Of a stretch of 64,000 nt of DNA, positions 17,199 to 26,360 are shown piece after piece. The notes under the pieces were generated by a model that worked only from the letters and a program-made list of their open reading frames with translations, was not told where the DNA came from and searched no databases. The first letter of the stretch is position 1. Every line of letters starts with the position of its first letter. The DNA is taken from contig JAWLGP010000002.1 of NCBI GenBank assembly GCA_041685045.1, positions 227,846-291,845 of the forward strand. Reading direction: 5' to 3'. The stretch comes from Thiohalomonas sp041685045 (GTDB lineage Bacteria > Pseudomonadota > Gammaproteobacteria > Thiohalomonadales > Thiohalomonadaceae). A program made the position numbers and the translations under genes.

Positions 17199-17966
17199 AT
17201 GCGTGCAAAGACGACCCTAACGATTTTGACAGCCCTCGGACTCGGGCTCGGTGCCGCATGGCTCGCCGCGAACTGGGCGGAGGCGCGACTGTCCGGTAAA
17301 GGCAGCGAGGCCGGACTGCCGGTGGTGGTCGCAGCGATGGAAGTCCCGTTCGGCAAGCTGCTCGAGGCGGCGGACGTGCGGGTGGTGCGGATGCCGCATG
17401 AGGCGGTGCCCAAGGGCAACTTCAGTGCCATCGATGAGGTGCTTGGCCGTGTGGCGACGCAGACCCTCTATTCCGGCGAAGTGCTGGTGGATGGCCGTGT
17501 AGTCGAGCATGCCGGCGGCAGCGCCCTGGCGGCGGTGATTTCGAAAGACAGGCGGGCGGTGACGGTGCGGGTCGACGACGTTGTGGGTGTGGCCGGCTTT
17601 CTGCTGCCGGGCAACCGGGTCGACGTCATCGCGTCGAAAAAGGAGGCCGACCGCAAGGTGGTCTCCTACACGCTGCTCGAGGACAAGAAGGTACTGGCCG
17701 TGGACCAGACCGCATCGCCCGAAAAGGATGACCCGGTCATTGTCCGTGCCGTCACGCTGGAACTGACCCCGGAAGAGGCGGAAAACCTGGTCAAGGCCAC
17801 CAAGGAAGGCACGGTGCAGATGGCGCTGCGCAACCCGTTGGATGAAAAGAAGGTGACGAAGAAGCCGGAACCGAAGCCGGTCGTCAAGAAGCCTTACGTC
17901 CCGACCACGACCTATGTGACGGTGATCAAGGGCGTTGAGGTCGAGCGTTACCGCGTAAAGATGTAG
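17199..17966 (+). CDS. cpaB: Flp pilus assembly protein CpaB/RcpC
   Basis: A 255-residue periplasmic or membrane-anchored protein of the Tad secretion channel. The N-terminal helix LTILTALGLGLGAAWLAANW is followed by a SAF-type domain (VVVAAMEVPFGKLLEAADVRVVRMP) and the RcpC core with VTVRVDDVVGVAGFLLPGNRVDVI, the best conserved part of this family. The C-terminus carries a Lys/Pro-rich stretch (KKPEPKPVVKKPYVP) that may span periplasm or peptidoglycan. Sixteen bases from the AAA+ gene and 22 from the secretin. Confidence 0.92.
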   Translation: MRAKTTLTILTALGLGLGAAWLAANWAEARLSGKGSEAGLPVVVAAMEVPFGKLLEAADVRVVRMPHEAVPKGNFSAIDEVLGRVATQTLYSGEVLVDGRVVEHAGGSALAAVISKDRRAVTVRVDDVVGVAGFLLPGNRVDVIASKKEADRKVVSYTLLEDKKVLAVDQTASPEKDDPVIVRAVTLELTPEEAENLVKATKEGTVQMALRNPLDEKKVTKKPEPKPVVKKPYVPTTTYVTVIKGVEVERYRVKM

Positions 17967-17988
17967 TCGCGACTCCAGGGAGAGAGAA

Positions 17989-19503
17989 ATGCAACAGCGA
18001 AGAGGTCATAAGCGGTTTGGCCGCGTGCTCGCGGCGCTGCTGGCGGTGGTGAGTCTTACCGCCGTCGCAGAGCCGTTGGAGGAGATGCGCGTGATCGAAT
18101 TGCCGCTTAACAAGACGCGGGTAATCGCCCTCGACGAATCGCCACGACGGATATCGGTCGGCAACGAGGAGGTGGCGGACATCATGATGATGCGCGCCAA
18201 TCAGCTCTACCTGGTTGCGCGATCGATGGGTAGCACCAACGTAGTGCTCTGGGACCGGCAGGACCGTGTGATCGGCTCCTTTAACGTGCAGGTCACCTAT
18301 GACCTGGAAAACCTGAAACGCAAGCTGCATGAACTGCTGCCTGAAGAGGATGTCCGGGTTCACGCCTCCCACGGGGCCGTAGTGCTCTCCGGTGAGGTCT
18401 CCAGTGCCCCGAAGATGCAGATGGCGCTGGATCTGGCGCGCGGCCTGGTCGGGTCGACCGACGGCAAGGACGGGGGCGGCACCGTGCTCAACATGATGCA
18501 GGTCGGCGGCGCCCAACAGGTCCTGCTCGAAGTCAAGGTTGCCGAGATCTCGCGCACCTTCATCCGTGAGCTCGGCGTCAAGTTCGGTCTGCTCAACGCC
18601 GACGGCAACCTGACGTTCGGGGCCATCTCCGGTCAGGGGCATGTCATCACCCAGCCGTTTACCGGTGCCGGCGCCGCCATTCCGCCCGGTACCGGGATCG
18701 TCGCGCCCGGCGAACTGATCACCAACGAACTGCTCGACCCCCGCGTGTTCAACGTGGAGAACAAGGCGTTGGTGGGCAGCTTCCTGGACGGGACGACGCT
18801 GTTCAACTTCGTCATCGACGCGGCCCAGGACGAGGGGCTCGCCAAGGTGCTGGCGGAACCGACGCTGACCACGTTGACCGGCGAAGAGGCGACGTTCCTT
18901 GCCGGTGGCGAGTTTCCCTTGCCGGTACCGGGCGACAACGGTTCGGTCGCCATCGACTACAAGGAGTTCGGTGTCGGGCTGCGCTTCCTGCCGGTGGTGC
19001 TCGACTCCGGCACCATCAGCCTGGACGTGGACATCAGCGTCAGCGAGTTGAGTTCCAGCAACAGCGTGGTGGTATCGGTGCCGAACTCGACCTCGAACTT
19101 CTTTGTGCCTTCGCTCACCAAGCGCCGGGCGCGGTCGACGGTGGAACTCGCCAGCGGACAGACCATCGGCGTGGCGGGGTTGATCAACGAAAACCTGCGG
19201 GAGCGAGTCAACAAGTTCCCGGGGCTCGGCGACATCCCGGTGCTCGGTGCCCTGTTCCGCAGCCAGGAATACGTCAAGGGGCAGTCGGAGCTGGTGATCT
19301 TTATTACGCCGCGCTTCGCCAAACCGATCGACCAGAAGATGGTACGGCTGCCGACCGACTCCTTTGTCGAGCCGAGCAGTGCCGAGTTTTATCTGCTGGG
19401 CCGGCTGCAGGGCAGCAGCAGCGAGCCGGAGAATCCGCCGGACGAGCGCAAGATGCCGTCGACCAGGGGCGGCATCGAAGGCCGCTATGGACATGACCTC
19501 TAG
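17989..19503 (+). CDS. cpaC: Tad pilus secretin CpaC/RcpA
   Basis: A 504-residue outer-membrane channel subunit. Signal peptide in the first 27 residues; then the pilus-secretin N-terminal domain (LNKTRVIALDESPRRISVGN), a BON-like segment (VHASHGAVVLSGEVSSAPK) and the secretin barrel-forming domain containing VLLEVKVAEISRTFIRELG and the terminal hallmark FPGLGDIPVLGALFRSQEY. The tail after residue 440 is variable. Ribosome site GAGAGA precedes the ATG. It forms the exit pore for the Flp fibre. Confidence 0.94.
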   Translation: MQQRRGHKRFGRVLAALLAVVSLTAVAEPLEEMRVIELPLNKTRVIALDESPRRISVGNEEVADIMMMRANQLYLVARSMGSTNVVLWDRQDRVIGSFNVQVTYDLENLKRKLHELLPEEDVRVHASHGAVVLSGEVSSAPKMQMALDLARGLVGSTDGKDGGGTVLNMMQVGGAQQVLLEVKVAEISRTFIRELGVKFGLLNADGNLTFGAISGQGHVITQPFTGAGAAIPPGTGIVAPGELITNELLDPRVFNVENKALVGSFLDGTTLFNFVIDAAQDEGLAKVLAEPTLTTLTGEEATFLAGGEFPLPVPGDNGSVAIDYKEFGVGLRFLPVVLDSGTISLDVDISVSELSSSNSVVVSVPNSTSNFFVPSLTKRRARSTVELASGQTIGVAGLINENLRERVNKFPGLGDIPVLGALFRSQEYVKGQSELVIFITPRFAKPIDQKMVRLPTDSFVEPSSAEFYLLGRLQGSSSEPENPPDERKMPSTRGGIEGRYGHDL

Positions 19504-19513
19504 GAGAAGCGGC

Positions 19514-19771
19514 ATGAAAAGCAGACAGGTTTTGACATGTGGGTTGGCGGTGATGGTGATCTTCGCCAGTGGATGTGCCAGCGATCGGGTGGGTGCGGAG
19601 TTCGGTAGTTCCGTCCGCAACATGGTGAAACAGCAGACCTACGACAACGCGGTCGATTCCGGCGCCACGCCGATGCTGGATGGCGGTCGAGCCGAAGGTG
19701 TGGTGCAAACGTACCGGACATCCGAGCCGCAGGCGGTCCCGGTTTCACTCACCACGGGAGTGCTCAAATGA
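19514..19771 (+). CDS. Small lipoprotein of the Tad locus
   Basis: An 85-residue lipoprotein: hydrophobic leader GLAVMVIFASGCASD with a lipobox Cys near residue 19. The mature part (GAEFGSSVRNMVKQQTYDN) resembles small lipoproteins found after the secretin in many Tad loci, sometimes likened to CpaD. It may act as a secretin pilotin; that is inference. Its start follows GGAGAAG by five bases, and its last bases overlap the ATG of the TadG gene (ATGA). Confidence 0.72.
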   Translation: MKSRQVLTCGLAVMVIFASGCASDRVGAEFGSSVRNMVKQQTYDNAVDSGATPMLDGGRAEGVVQTYRTSEPQAVPVSLTTGVLK

Positions 19772-20940
19772 ACACGAACCGGACGAGAGGGCGCCAGACG
19801 GGTGTCGTCTTTCCGGCATTCGCGGCGGCGGCCGTGGTTCTGGTCGGCGTCGGTGGTCTGGCGGTGGATCTCAGTAACGCCTACGCCACCAAGAGCCAGA
19901 TGCAGAACGTGTTGGATGCCGCCGCGCTGAGCGGGGCGAAGGTGTTGATGGAAACCCGCTCGGATACGCAGGCCAGGGCGGCGGTGTTGACCACCTTCAA
20001 TCTGGACCTGCCAAATGTGTTGCAGGACAGCGATGTCGCACCCTTGATCGAGTTCTCCGATCAGCTCGACCCGTTCGCGGCTGGTGGTCTGGATCCCAAA
20101 TATGTCCGGGTGCGTGTGGAAGGGTTTACGGTCCCGACCTGGTTCGCCAGGGTGCTGCCGGGGGTGGGCGACACGCTGAATGTGCGCGCCAGCGCGGTTG
20201 CCGGCCCGAGTCCACCGCTGGGTACCGATCCCAACGCCGAGGTCTGCAACATCGCACCCATGATGCTGTGTGGCACCGAGGGCGATTCCGACTGCAGCGA
20301 TGGGTCCTGCTTTGGCTACTCCTTCGATGGAACGGAACAGGAGCTGAAGACCGGATCCAACAACACCGATTGGGAGGTTGGTCCCGGCAATTTCCAATTG
20401 ATCGAACTCGAATGCGGTACCGGTGCTGCCTGTGTCCGCGACAACCTGGCGGGCAGCTACGGCGGCTGCACCGCGGTGGGCAAAACGATTACGACCGAAC
20501 CGGGGAACACGGTCGGTCCGGTCGCCCAGGGGTTGAATACGCGCTTCGGTATCTACAACGGGCCGGTTTCGATGGAGGAGGCACCGCCCGATCTGGTCAC
20601 GGACGAGAGCATCGACGCCGCCGAATACTTCGACCGATTGGAAAACGGTCCGCACGACTTCGCCAGTGACGGTGTGGCGCAGCGACGGGTAATGGCGGTA
20701 CCGTTCGGCGACTGTTCGAGCACGACCAACGGCCGCGGCGATGTCCCGGTGCTCGGTCTCGGTTGCTTTTTCCTGACACGCCATGCCGCCCAGAACGGCG
20801 GCCAAACGGTGTGGGGCCAGTTCGTCAGTGACTGCAAGGCCGCCGGCACCGCTGCGGAGGATCCGGAGGCGGGCCCGACCGGCGGCTCGGTGCTCTACAA
20901 GATTGTGCTCTACAAGGACCCGGGCAGCCGTGATTCGTAA
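19768..20940 (+). CDS. tadG: TadG-like pilus assembly protein with Cys-rich C-terminal part
   Basis: A 390-residue protein. The first 45 residues are a TadE/TadG-type N-terminus: a short basic segment, the helix VFPAFAAAAVVLVGVGGLAVDL and NAYATKSQMQNVLDAAALSGA. The rest is predicted extracytoplasmic and has no von Willebrand domain of the kind found in long TadG proteins. It holds about nine Cys, among them CNIAPMMLCGTEGDSDC and CFGYSF, which suggests disulfides. Translation is coupled to the lipoprotein upstream and to the TadE gene downstream (the GTG start at 20930 lies inside this gene). Confidence 0.78.
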   Translation: MNTNRTRGRQTGVVFPAFAAAAVVLVGVGGLAVDLSNAYATKSQMQNVLDAAALSGAKVLMETRSDTQARAAVLTTFNLDLPNVLQDSDVAPLIEFSDQLDPFAAGGLDPKYVRVRVEGFTVPTWFARVLPGVGDTLNVRASAVAGPSPPLGTDPNAEVCNIAPMMLCGTEGDSDCSDGSCFGYSFDGTEQELKTGSNNTDWEVGPGNFQLIELECGTGAACVRDNLAGSYGGCTAVGKTITTEPGNTVGPVAQGLNTRFGIYNGPVSMEEAPPDLVTDESIDAAEYFDRLENGPHDFASDGVAQRRVMAVPFGDCSSTTNGRGDVPVLGLGCFFLTRHAAQNGGQTVWGQFVSDCKAAGTAAEDPEAGPTGGSVLYKIVLYKDPGSRDS

Positions 20941-21361
20941 CCAATACAGAGCGGAACGTAAACGCTCCCGTGGCTTGGCCGCGGTGGAATTCGCCATTGC
21001 GCTGCCACTGCTTCTGCTGTTGCTGATGGCGTTCGCCGAACTGGGGCGCGGCTACTACCACTACACGACGCTCTCGAAGCTGGTGCGTGACGGAGCCCGT
21101 TATGCCGCTGAATACGGGATAACCGACAGCGATACCGTCGCCAATCTGGTGGTCTATGGCAGTCCGGCCGCGGGGAGCCCGCTGTTGGAAGGGATGTCAC
21201 CGGGTGACGTGGCGGTGGAGCAGGTGGGTATGCACCATGTGCGAGTCTCTGCGGCGTATGCCTACCAGCCGTTGTTCGCAGCACTTCCCCTGTTTTGGGG
21301 TAACGGCGAGTTGGACACGCGCAAGACGTTGACCTCTTCGGTCACCATGAGGGCGCTGTGA
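20930..21361 (+). CDS. tadE: TadE-like minor pseudopilin
   Basis: A 143-residue protein starting with GTG inside the end of the TadG-like gene. The longer frame upstream lies within that gene and is not used. RGLAAVEFAIALPLLLLLLMAFAELGRG is the class IVb-like segment with Glu after the processing Gly-Leu pair. The rest is a globular extracytoplasmic domain. TadE proteins are processed by TadV and needed for pilus assembly. Its stop overlaps the next start by one base. Confidence 0.85.
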   Translation: MIRNQYRAERKRSRGLAAVEFAIALPLLLLLLMAFAELGRGYYHYTTLSKLVRDGARYAAEYGITDSDTVANLVVYGSPAAGSPLLEGMSPGDVAVEQVGMHHVRVSAAYAYQPLFAALPLFWGNGELDTRKTLTSSVTMRAL

Positions 21362-21837
21362 TGATCCGTCGCACCTGTTCTGCGCAGCAAGGCCTGGTGA
21401 CGGTGGAGTTCGCGCTCATCGGTCTGCTGTTCCTTACGTTGGTGTTCGGCATTATCGAAACCGCGCGCTCCATGTTCGTGATGAACACCATCGACGAGGC
21501 GACCCGGCGGGGCGCCCGGGTGGCCGCGGTTTGCCCGATGCACCACGCTGACATCGCTCGAATCACCATCTTCGGTGAACCCGGGGGAGATGATGCCAGT
21601 CCGGTGCTCATGGGCCTGAACACGGGACATGTCTCCGTCGAGTACCTGGCCAAGGATGGCACGGCAGCGATCAGCTATCCGGACATTGCTTTCGTGCGTG
21701 TGAGTGTTCGTAACTACAACTATCCGCTGCTGTTCCCGTTGGGTAGTTTTGACGTGCCGCCGTTCACTACGACCTTGCCTGCCGAGAGCCTCGGCTGGCA
21801 CCCGGACCTGCATCTGCGGACTTGTATCGGCATCTGA
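21361..21837 (+). CDS. Second TadE-like minor pseudopilin
   Basis: A 158-residue protein with QQGLVTVEFALIGLLFLTLV, the same G-L/A-x-x-V-E-F pattern as the gene before it, followed by FGIIETARSMFVMNTIDEATRRGARVAA, which is typical of TadE and TadF. The soluble part has two Cys (AAVCPMHH and LRTCIGI) that could form a disulfide. Probably a TadF equivalent. It starts at the ATG that overlaps the preceding stop. Confidence 0.84.
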   Translation: MIRRTCSAQQGLVTVEFALIGLLFLTLVFGIIETARSMFVMNTIDEATRRGARVAAVCPMHHADIARITIFGEPGGDDASPVLMGLNTGHVSVEYLAKDGTAAISYPDIAFVRVSVRNYNYPLLFPLGSFDVPPFTTTLPAESLGWHPDLHLRTCIGI

Positions 21838-21853
21838 ACCAAGGAGGGATTCA

Positions 21854-23032
21854 ATGAAGGATGTCAACGTACTGGTAACCGGCCGCAGCCGGCCGCAGGT
21901 TGCCGCGCTCGAGTCGGAACTTGCCACACGGGACGGGATACGCGTCAGCAGTCGCCTCATCGTCAACGGCCACACCGACCCGTTGTACGGCGTCGACCCG
22001 CTGCCCTCGGTCCTGGTGTTCGCGATGGCGGGAGAGTGGTGGCAGGAGCTGGATGCCTACGCTGCACGTCCCGTTGAACAGCGTCCGCCCATGCTGGTGG
22101 TGTCCGAAGACGACCGCGTGGAAACCGTCAGGGCGGCAATGCGCACCGGTGCCCGCGACTTCTTCAAGTTTCCGGCGAGTGGCGAAGAGCTGGAGCAGGC
22201 GGTCCTCAGCCTCTCCTCGTTCCATCAGATCAACGAACCGGTCGATCGACCGCGGTTAATCGCGGTTATGAACGCAAAAGGCGGCGCGGGTTCCAGCTCG
22301 ATTGCCGTGAATCTGGCCGCGGCGGCTGCCCGCCGCATGCGTGTGGTGCTGGTCGACCTCGATATCCAGTCCGGCTCACTGCCGGTTTACCTGGATCTCG
22401 ATCCGTCCGGCGGGGGGCTGATCGATGCTCTGGAGCACGCCGAGGAACTCGACCCGGTGGCCATCGAGGGCTACATGCTGCGACACTCCTCCGGCTTGCG
22501 TGTCCTTGCCGCCGACACGCAGCGGCTCCTTACCCATGATGATTTCAATGAGCGCTCGGTCCGACGGCTGTTTGACGTCCTCCGCTCCACCTACGACCTG
22601 GTCATTGTCGACGTGCCGCGGCGCCTCGATCACGTTTCGGCCACAGCACTGGCAGTCGCCGACCGGGTAGGCCTGGTGCTGCAGCAAAGCGTCGTGCATG
22701 TGCGGGAGGCGAAACGACTGTCGCGCATCCTCACCGAACTGGCGGGCATCGAGCGGGAGCGGGTGATCCCGCTGATCAATCGTTGGTGCAAGCGCGAGGA
22801 GATCGAGGAAAAGGATATCAGTCGTGCCTTGGGCGATGCCGAAATCATCCGCATTCCCAACGACTATGAGCGGATGCGGACCAGTGAAAATACCGGCGTT
22901 CCGATTGCCCTAGATGCCCCGGGTTCCGGTCTCGGTAAGGCGTTCGTCTCACTGCTGACCGACTTTGGACTGGTCGCCGAAAAGCGTCGTGACGGCCTGT
23001 TGAACGGTCTGTTTACCTGGAAACGAGGATAA
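21854..23032 (+). CDS. cpaE: Pilus localisation ATPase TadZ/CpaE
   Basis: A 392-residue MinD/ParA-like ATPase that positions the Tad machine at the cell pole. Residues 1-125 form the atypical receiver-like domain (VLVFAMAGEWWQEL ... RTGARDFFKFPASGEEL). The ATPase domain has the deviant Walker A MNAKGGAGSSSIAVNL near residue 139 and VLVDLDIQSGSLPVYLDLDP. AAGGAGGG lies just upstream of the ATG at 21854; the open frame extending to 21704 runs through the preceding gene. Seven bases separate it from cpaF. Confidence 0.92.
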   Translation: MKDVNVLVTGRSRPQVAALESELATRDGIRVSSRLIVNGHTDPLYGVDPLPSVLVFAMAGEWWQELDAYAARPVEQRPPMLVVSEDDRVETVRAAMRTGARDFFKFPASGEELEQAVLSLSSFHQINEPVDRPRLIAVMNAKGGAGSSSIAVNLAAAAARRMRVVLVDLDIQSGSLPVYLDLDPSGGGLIDALEHAEELDPVAIEGYMLRHSSGLRVLAADTQRLLTHDDFNERSVRRLFDVLRSTYDLVIVDVPRRLDHVSATALAVADRVGLVLQQSVVHVREAKRLSRILTELAGIERERVIPLINRWCKREEIEEKDISRALGDAEIIRIPNDYERMRTSENTGVPIALDAPGSGLGKAFVSLLTDFGLVAEKRRDGLLNGLFTWKRG

Positions 23033-23039
23033 GGAAGCC

Positions 23040-24401
23040 ATGAGTCAACTCAAGGAACCGATGTTGGCCGGGAACGAGTTCGAGGAAGCGGCCGGCTTCA
23101 TGTCTGATGCCGAGAAAACCTGGACCCAGCAGATCAACCGGCGTCTGCTCGATCTGCTCGACCTGACCCTGATCAGCAGTCTGGAGGAGGCCGAGGCCCG
23201 GCGGCAGATCCGCGATGCCTGTCACCAGGTGATGAATGACCAGGCGGTGCCGCTCAGCGTGGTGGCACGTCAACGCATCGTTAAACGGATCGAGGACGAA
23301 ATCCTCGGCCTCGGCCCGCTCGAGCCGCTGTTGGCCGACCCGTCCGTTTCGGACATTTTGGTCAACGGCTACGACACGGTCTACGTGGAGCGGCGCGGCA
23401 AGCTGGAACCGTCATCGGTACGCTTTCACGACAACGATCACCTGCTCAATATCATCGACCGCATCGTCTCCCGGGTTGGCCGCCGTATCGACGAGTCCTC
23501 GCCGATGGTCGATGCGCGCCTCAAGGATGGTTCCCGTGTCAATGCGGTGATCGCGCCACTGGCGGTGGACGGGCCGCTACTCTCCATTCGGCGCTTCGCC
23601 GTGCAGCGTCTCGATGCCGAGACGCTGATCGGCTACGGAACCCTGACGGAAAAACTGCACCGTGTGCTGAAGGCCCTGGTGAAGGCGCGCCTCAACGTCC
23701 TGATCTCCGGTGGCACTGGTTCCGGCAAGACCACGTTGTTGAACGTGATGTCCGGCTTCATTCCGGCTGACGAGCGCATCGTCACCATCGAGGACTCGGC
23801 GGAGCTGCAACTGCAGCAGCCGCACGTAGCCCGTCTGGAGACCCGACCGCCGAACATCGAGGGCCGGGGTGAGGTGTCGCAGCGCGACCTGGTTCGCAAC
23901 AGTCTGCGCATGCGGCCGGATCGCATCGTCGTCGGCGAGGTGCGCGGTCCGGAAGCCCTCGATATGTTGCAGGCCATGAACACCGGTCACGACGGCTCCA
24001 TGACCACGGTGCACGCCAACACACCGCGCGACGCCCTCACCCGCATCGAGTCGATGGTGGCGATGGCGGGCACCAGCATTCCGCCCAAGGCACTCCGCAG
24101 CCAAATCGCGTCTGCCATCGACGTGATCATCCAGACGGAGCGCCACCAGGACGGCGGCCGGCGCCTGGTCAGCCTGCAGGAGGTCAACGGCATGGAGGGT
24201 GAGGTGATCACCATGTCGGAGATCTTCACCTTCAAGCGCAAGGGCATCGACGACGATGGGAAGGTGATCGGAGAATTCCTGGCGACCGGCGTCGTGCCGC
24301 AATTCCAGGAGCGCCTGATTGAGCATGGCGTGAAGCTGGACCTGGACGTTTATCAACCGGACGAAGAAAAGGTGGGGGGAAATGGACTTTTCCGCCGATG
24401 A
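23040..24401 (+). CDS. cpaF: Tad pilus secretion ATPase TadA/CpaF
   Basis: A 453-residue hexameric motor ATPase powering Flp fibre assembly. The N-terminal region includes RIEDEILGLGPLEPLLADPS and VSDILVNGYDTVYVERRGKL, characteristic of CpaF. The Walker A box GGTGSGKTTLLN is near residue 224, the Asp box VTIEDSAELQLQ follows, then RMRPDRIVVGEVRGPEALDM and the His box GHDGSMTTVHANTPRDAL. The last 20 bases overlap tadB. Confidence 0.97.
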   Translation: MSQLKEPMLAGNEFEEAAGFMSDAEKTWTQQINRRLLDLLDLTLISSLEEAEARRQIRDACHQVMNDQAVPLSVVARQRIVKRIEDEILGLGPLEPLLADPSVSDILVNGYDTVYVERRGKLEPSSVRFHDNDHLLNIIDRIVSRVGRRIDESSPMVDARLKDGSRVNAVIAPLAVDGPLLSIRRFAVQRLDAETLIGYGTLTEKLHRVLKALVKARLNVLISGGTGSGKTTLLNVMSGFIPADERIVTIEDSAELQLQQPHVARLETRPPNIEGRGEVSQRDLVRNSLRMRPDRIVVGEVRGPEALDMLQAMNTGHDGSMTTVHANTPRDALTRIESMVAMAGTSIPPKALRSQIASAIDVIIQTERHQDGGRRLVSLQEVNGMEGEVITMSEIFTFKRKGIDDDGKVIGEFLATGVVPQFQERLIEHGVKLDLDVYQPDEEKVGGNGLFRR

Positions 24402-25344
24402 GCAGTGGTGGTTCGCCGGGATGATCTTTGTGGCCGTTTTCCTGCTGGTCCAGAGCTTCGTCATCCCCGTCTTTGGAGAGAACCGGCGAATCCGCAAGCA
24501 GATGGGTCGCCGCCTGCGGGAGCTGGACGAAGAGACACGGCCGGAGCGGTTGTCCCTGATGCGTCAAGGGGGGCTGCATGACCCGCGGTTTGTGCGGGCG
24601 CGTTGGCTGGCACACCTGGCCAACGTCGCGGCGCAGGCGGGATATACCCGACCGCTGCAGCAGCTGATAGCGATTTGGCTGATATTGGCGCTTACCGCCG
24701 GCATCATCGGCGGCGTCCTGCTCGGGCCTGTCGGTGCGGTCGCCGGCGTGTTGGCCGCGGTGACCGGAATTGCGATCAAGGTGAATGTCGATCGGGGTCA
24801 ACGCATCGCCCGTTTCGACGAACAGTTGCAGGATGCGTTGGGGGTGATGATCCGGGCTTTGCGTGCCGGGCACCCGTTCAACGAAGCGATTCGACTGGTG
24901 AGCGAAGAGTTGCCGGCGCCTGCGGGTCGGGAGTTCCAGGTGCTGTTTGCCGATATCAACTACGGTGGCGAGTTGCGGCGGGCGTTGTTGGGACTGTTGG
25001 CGCGGGTGCCGAGCGTGGCAGTGATGGCCATGGTGACGGCGGTGCTGGTCCAGCGTGAGACCGGCGGCAACCTGGCCGAAACCCTGGAGAAGATTGCCGC
25101 GGTGATCCGCGGGCGCTTCCGCTTCCAGCGCAAGGTCAAGACCCTGTCGGCGGAGGCGCGGATGTCGGCCTGGATACTGACGCTCATCCCCTTCGCGCTG
25201 TTTATCGCCCTGTCGGTCATGAACCCGGAGTACGTGCCGATGCTCACAAAGGACGCGGTCGGTCGACAGCTGATTGGCGGCGCGTTCGTGCTGATACTGC
25301 TCGGTATCGTCTGGATGCGGCGCATTATGCAGATAAAGGTGTAG
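24382..25344 (+). CDS. tadB: Tad inner-membrane platform protein TadB
   Basis: A 320-residue integral membrane protein with a T2SSF-type domain at about residues 155-285 (QLQDALGVMIRALRAGHPFNEAI ... VAVLVQRETGGNLAETLEKIA). Hydrophobic helices lie near the N-terminus, residues 93-130 and the C-terminus. With TadC it forms the platform coupling CpaF to the pilus. Overlap with cpaF implies coupled translation; tadC starts five bases later. Confidence 0.94.
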   Translation: MDFSADEQWWFAGMIFVAVFLLVQSFVIPVFGENRRIRKQMGRRLRELDEETRPERLSLMRQGGLHDPRFVRARWLAHLANVAAQAGYTRPLQQLIAIWLILALTAGIIGGVLLGPVGAVAGVLAAVTGIAIKVNVDRGQRIARFDEQLQDALGVMIRALRAGHPFNEAIRLVSEELPAPAGREFQVLFADINYGGELRRALLGLLARVPSVAVMAMVTAVLVQRETGGNLAETLEKIAAVIRGRFRFQRKVKTLSAEARMSAWILTLIPFALFIALSVMNPEYVPMLTKDAVGRQLIGGAFVLILLGIVWMRRIMQIKV

Positions 25345-25348
25345 GGTC

Positions 25349-26308
25349 ATGGACTACCTGCTTATCGTTCTGAACCAGCTGGCGCTCGAATCGGGCTACA
25401 CGGGATTCATCTTCGCTGCGTTGATTGGCGCCGCGGTGTCGGTCTCCGCCTATGCCGGCTTCATGGTGGTACATGGCATGGCCAACCCGACCCGGCGACG
25501 GGTGGAGGCGATGGCGGTGCAAAAAGCCGGCGAACAGCGTTCCACACCCGTGGCACGCTGGCGGGAGCTGCTGGATCCCTATTCGGAACACGTACTGCCC
25601 GCCAGCGGAGAGGAGCGGTCGCGGGTACAGGCGGCGCTGATTCATGCCGGTTTTCGTACCGGCACTGCGCTGCAGTCGTTCTATGCGATGAAGGCGCTGC
25701 TCATGGTGAGCCTGCCGGTGCTGGTCTTCGGTATCGTCTACTGGTTGCCGGGAGTGACCACCGTTCAGGTCCTGACATCGGCAGGGATTGCGGCCAGCAT
25801 CGGCATGCTCGCCCCCAACTATGTCCTTCACAAGCTGGTGGAGAAACGCCAGCGCAAGCTGTCGGTTGGGCTTCCGGATGCCCTCGACCTGCTGGTGGTT
25901 TGTTCGGAGGCGGGGCTTGGGCTGAAGGCAGCCATTCAGCGGGTCGGCGATGAACTGCGGGTGAGTCACCCGGAACTCTCCGACGAGCTGGCCCTGGTCG
26001 GTGCGGAAACCCGGGCCGGCGTAGACCGGGCGGAAGCGCTGCAGAACCTGTCGCGGCGTACCGGAATGGCGGAACTGCAGGGATTGGTGGCGCTGCTGGC
26101 GCAAACGCTGCGGTTCGGTACCAGCATTGCCGACGCACTGCGCATCTACGCGGAAGAGTTTCGTGATCGGCGTACCCAGGCTGCCGAGGAGCAGGCGGCC
26201 AAGATCGGCACGAAGATGATCTTTCCGCTCGTCTTCTGTCTGTTTCCGTCGTTCTTTCTGGTGACGGCGGGGCCGGCGATTGTGGGGGTGATGGCGATGT
26301 TTCGGTGA
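25349..26308 (+). CDS. tadC: Tad inner-membrane platform protein TadC
   Basis: A 319-residue paralogue of TadB. The T2SSF core is visible as LPDALDLLVVCSEAGLGLKAAI and LAQTLRFGTSIADALRIYAEEF, and the final FPLVFCLFPSFFLVTAGPAIVGV helix is typical of TadC. It follows tadB by five bases. The short gap after it contains the dispersed word TTAGGCGTGAGATG (26321-26334) also seen near 42515. Confidence 0.94.
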   Translation: MDYLLIVLNQLALESGYTGFIFAALIGAAVSVSAYAGFMVVHGMANPTRRRVEAMAVQKAGEQRSTPVARWRELLDPYSEHVLPASGEERSRVQAALIHAGFRTGTALQSFYAMKALLMVSLPVLVFGIVYWLPGVTTVQVLTSAGIAASIGMLAPNYVLHKLVEKRQRKLSVGLPDALDLLVVCSEAGLGLKAAIQRVGDELRVSHPELSDELALVGAETRAGVDRAEALQNLSRRTGMAELQGLVALLAQTLRFGTSIADALRIYAEEFRDRRTQAAEEQAAKIGTKMIFPLVFCLFPSFFLVTAGPAIVGVMAMFR

Positions 26309-26360
26309 GGCGGGTGCGCGTTAGGCGTGAGATGTTTTCCAAAACAGGGAGAGAACAATT

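Noticed and set aside
17926..19623. 565-residue antisense frame
   Set aside because: It lies opposite the well-supported secretin gene cpaC and has no recognisable motif; shadow of high-GC coding DNA.
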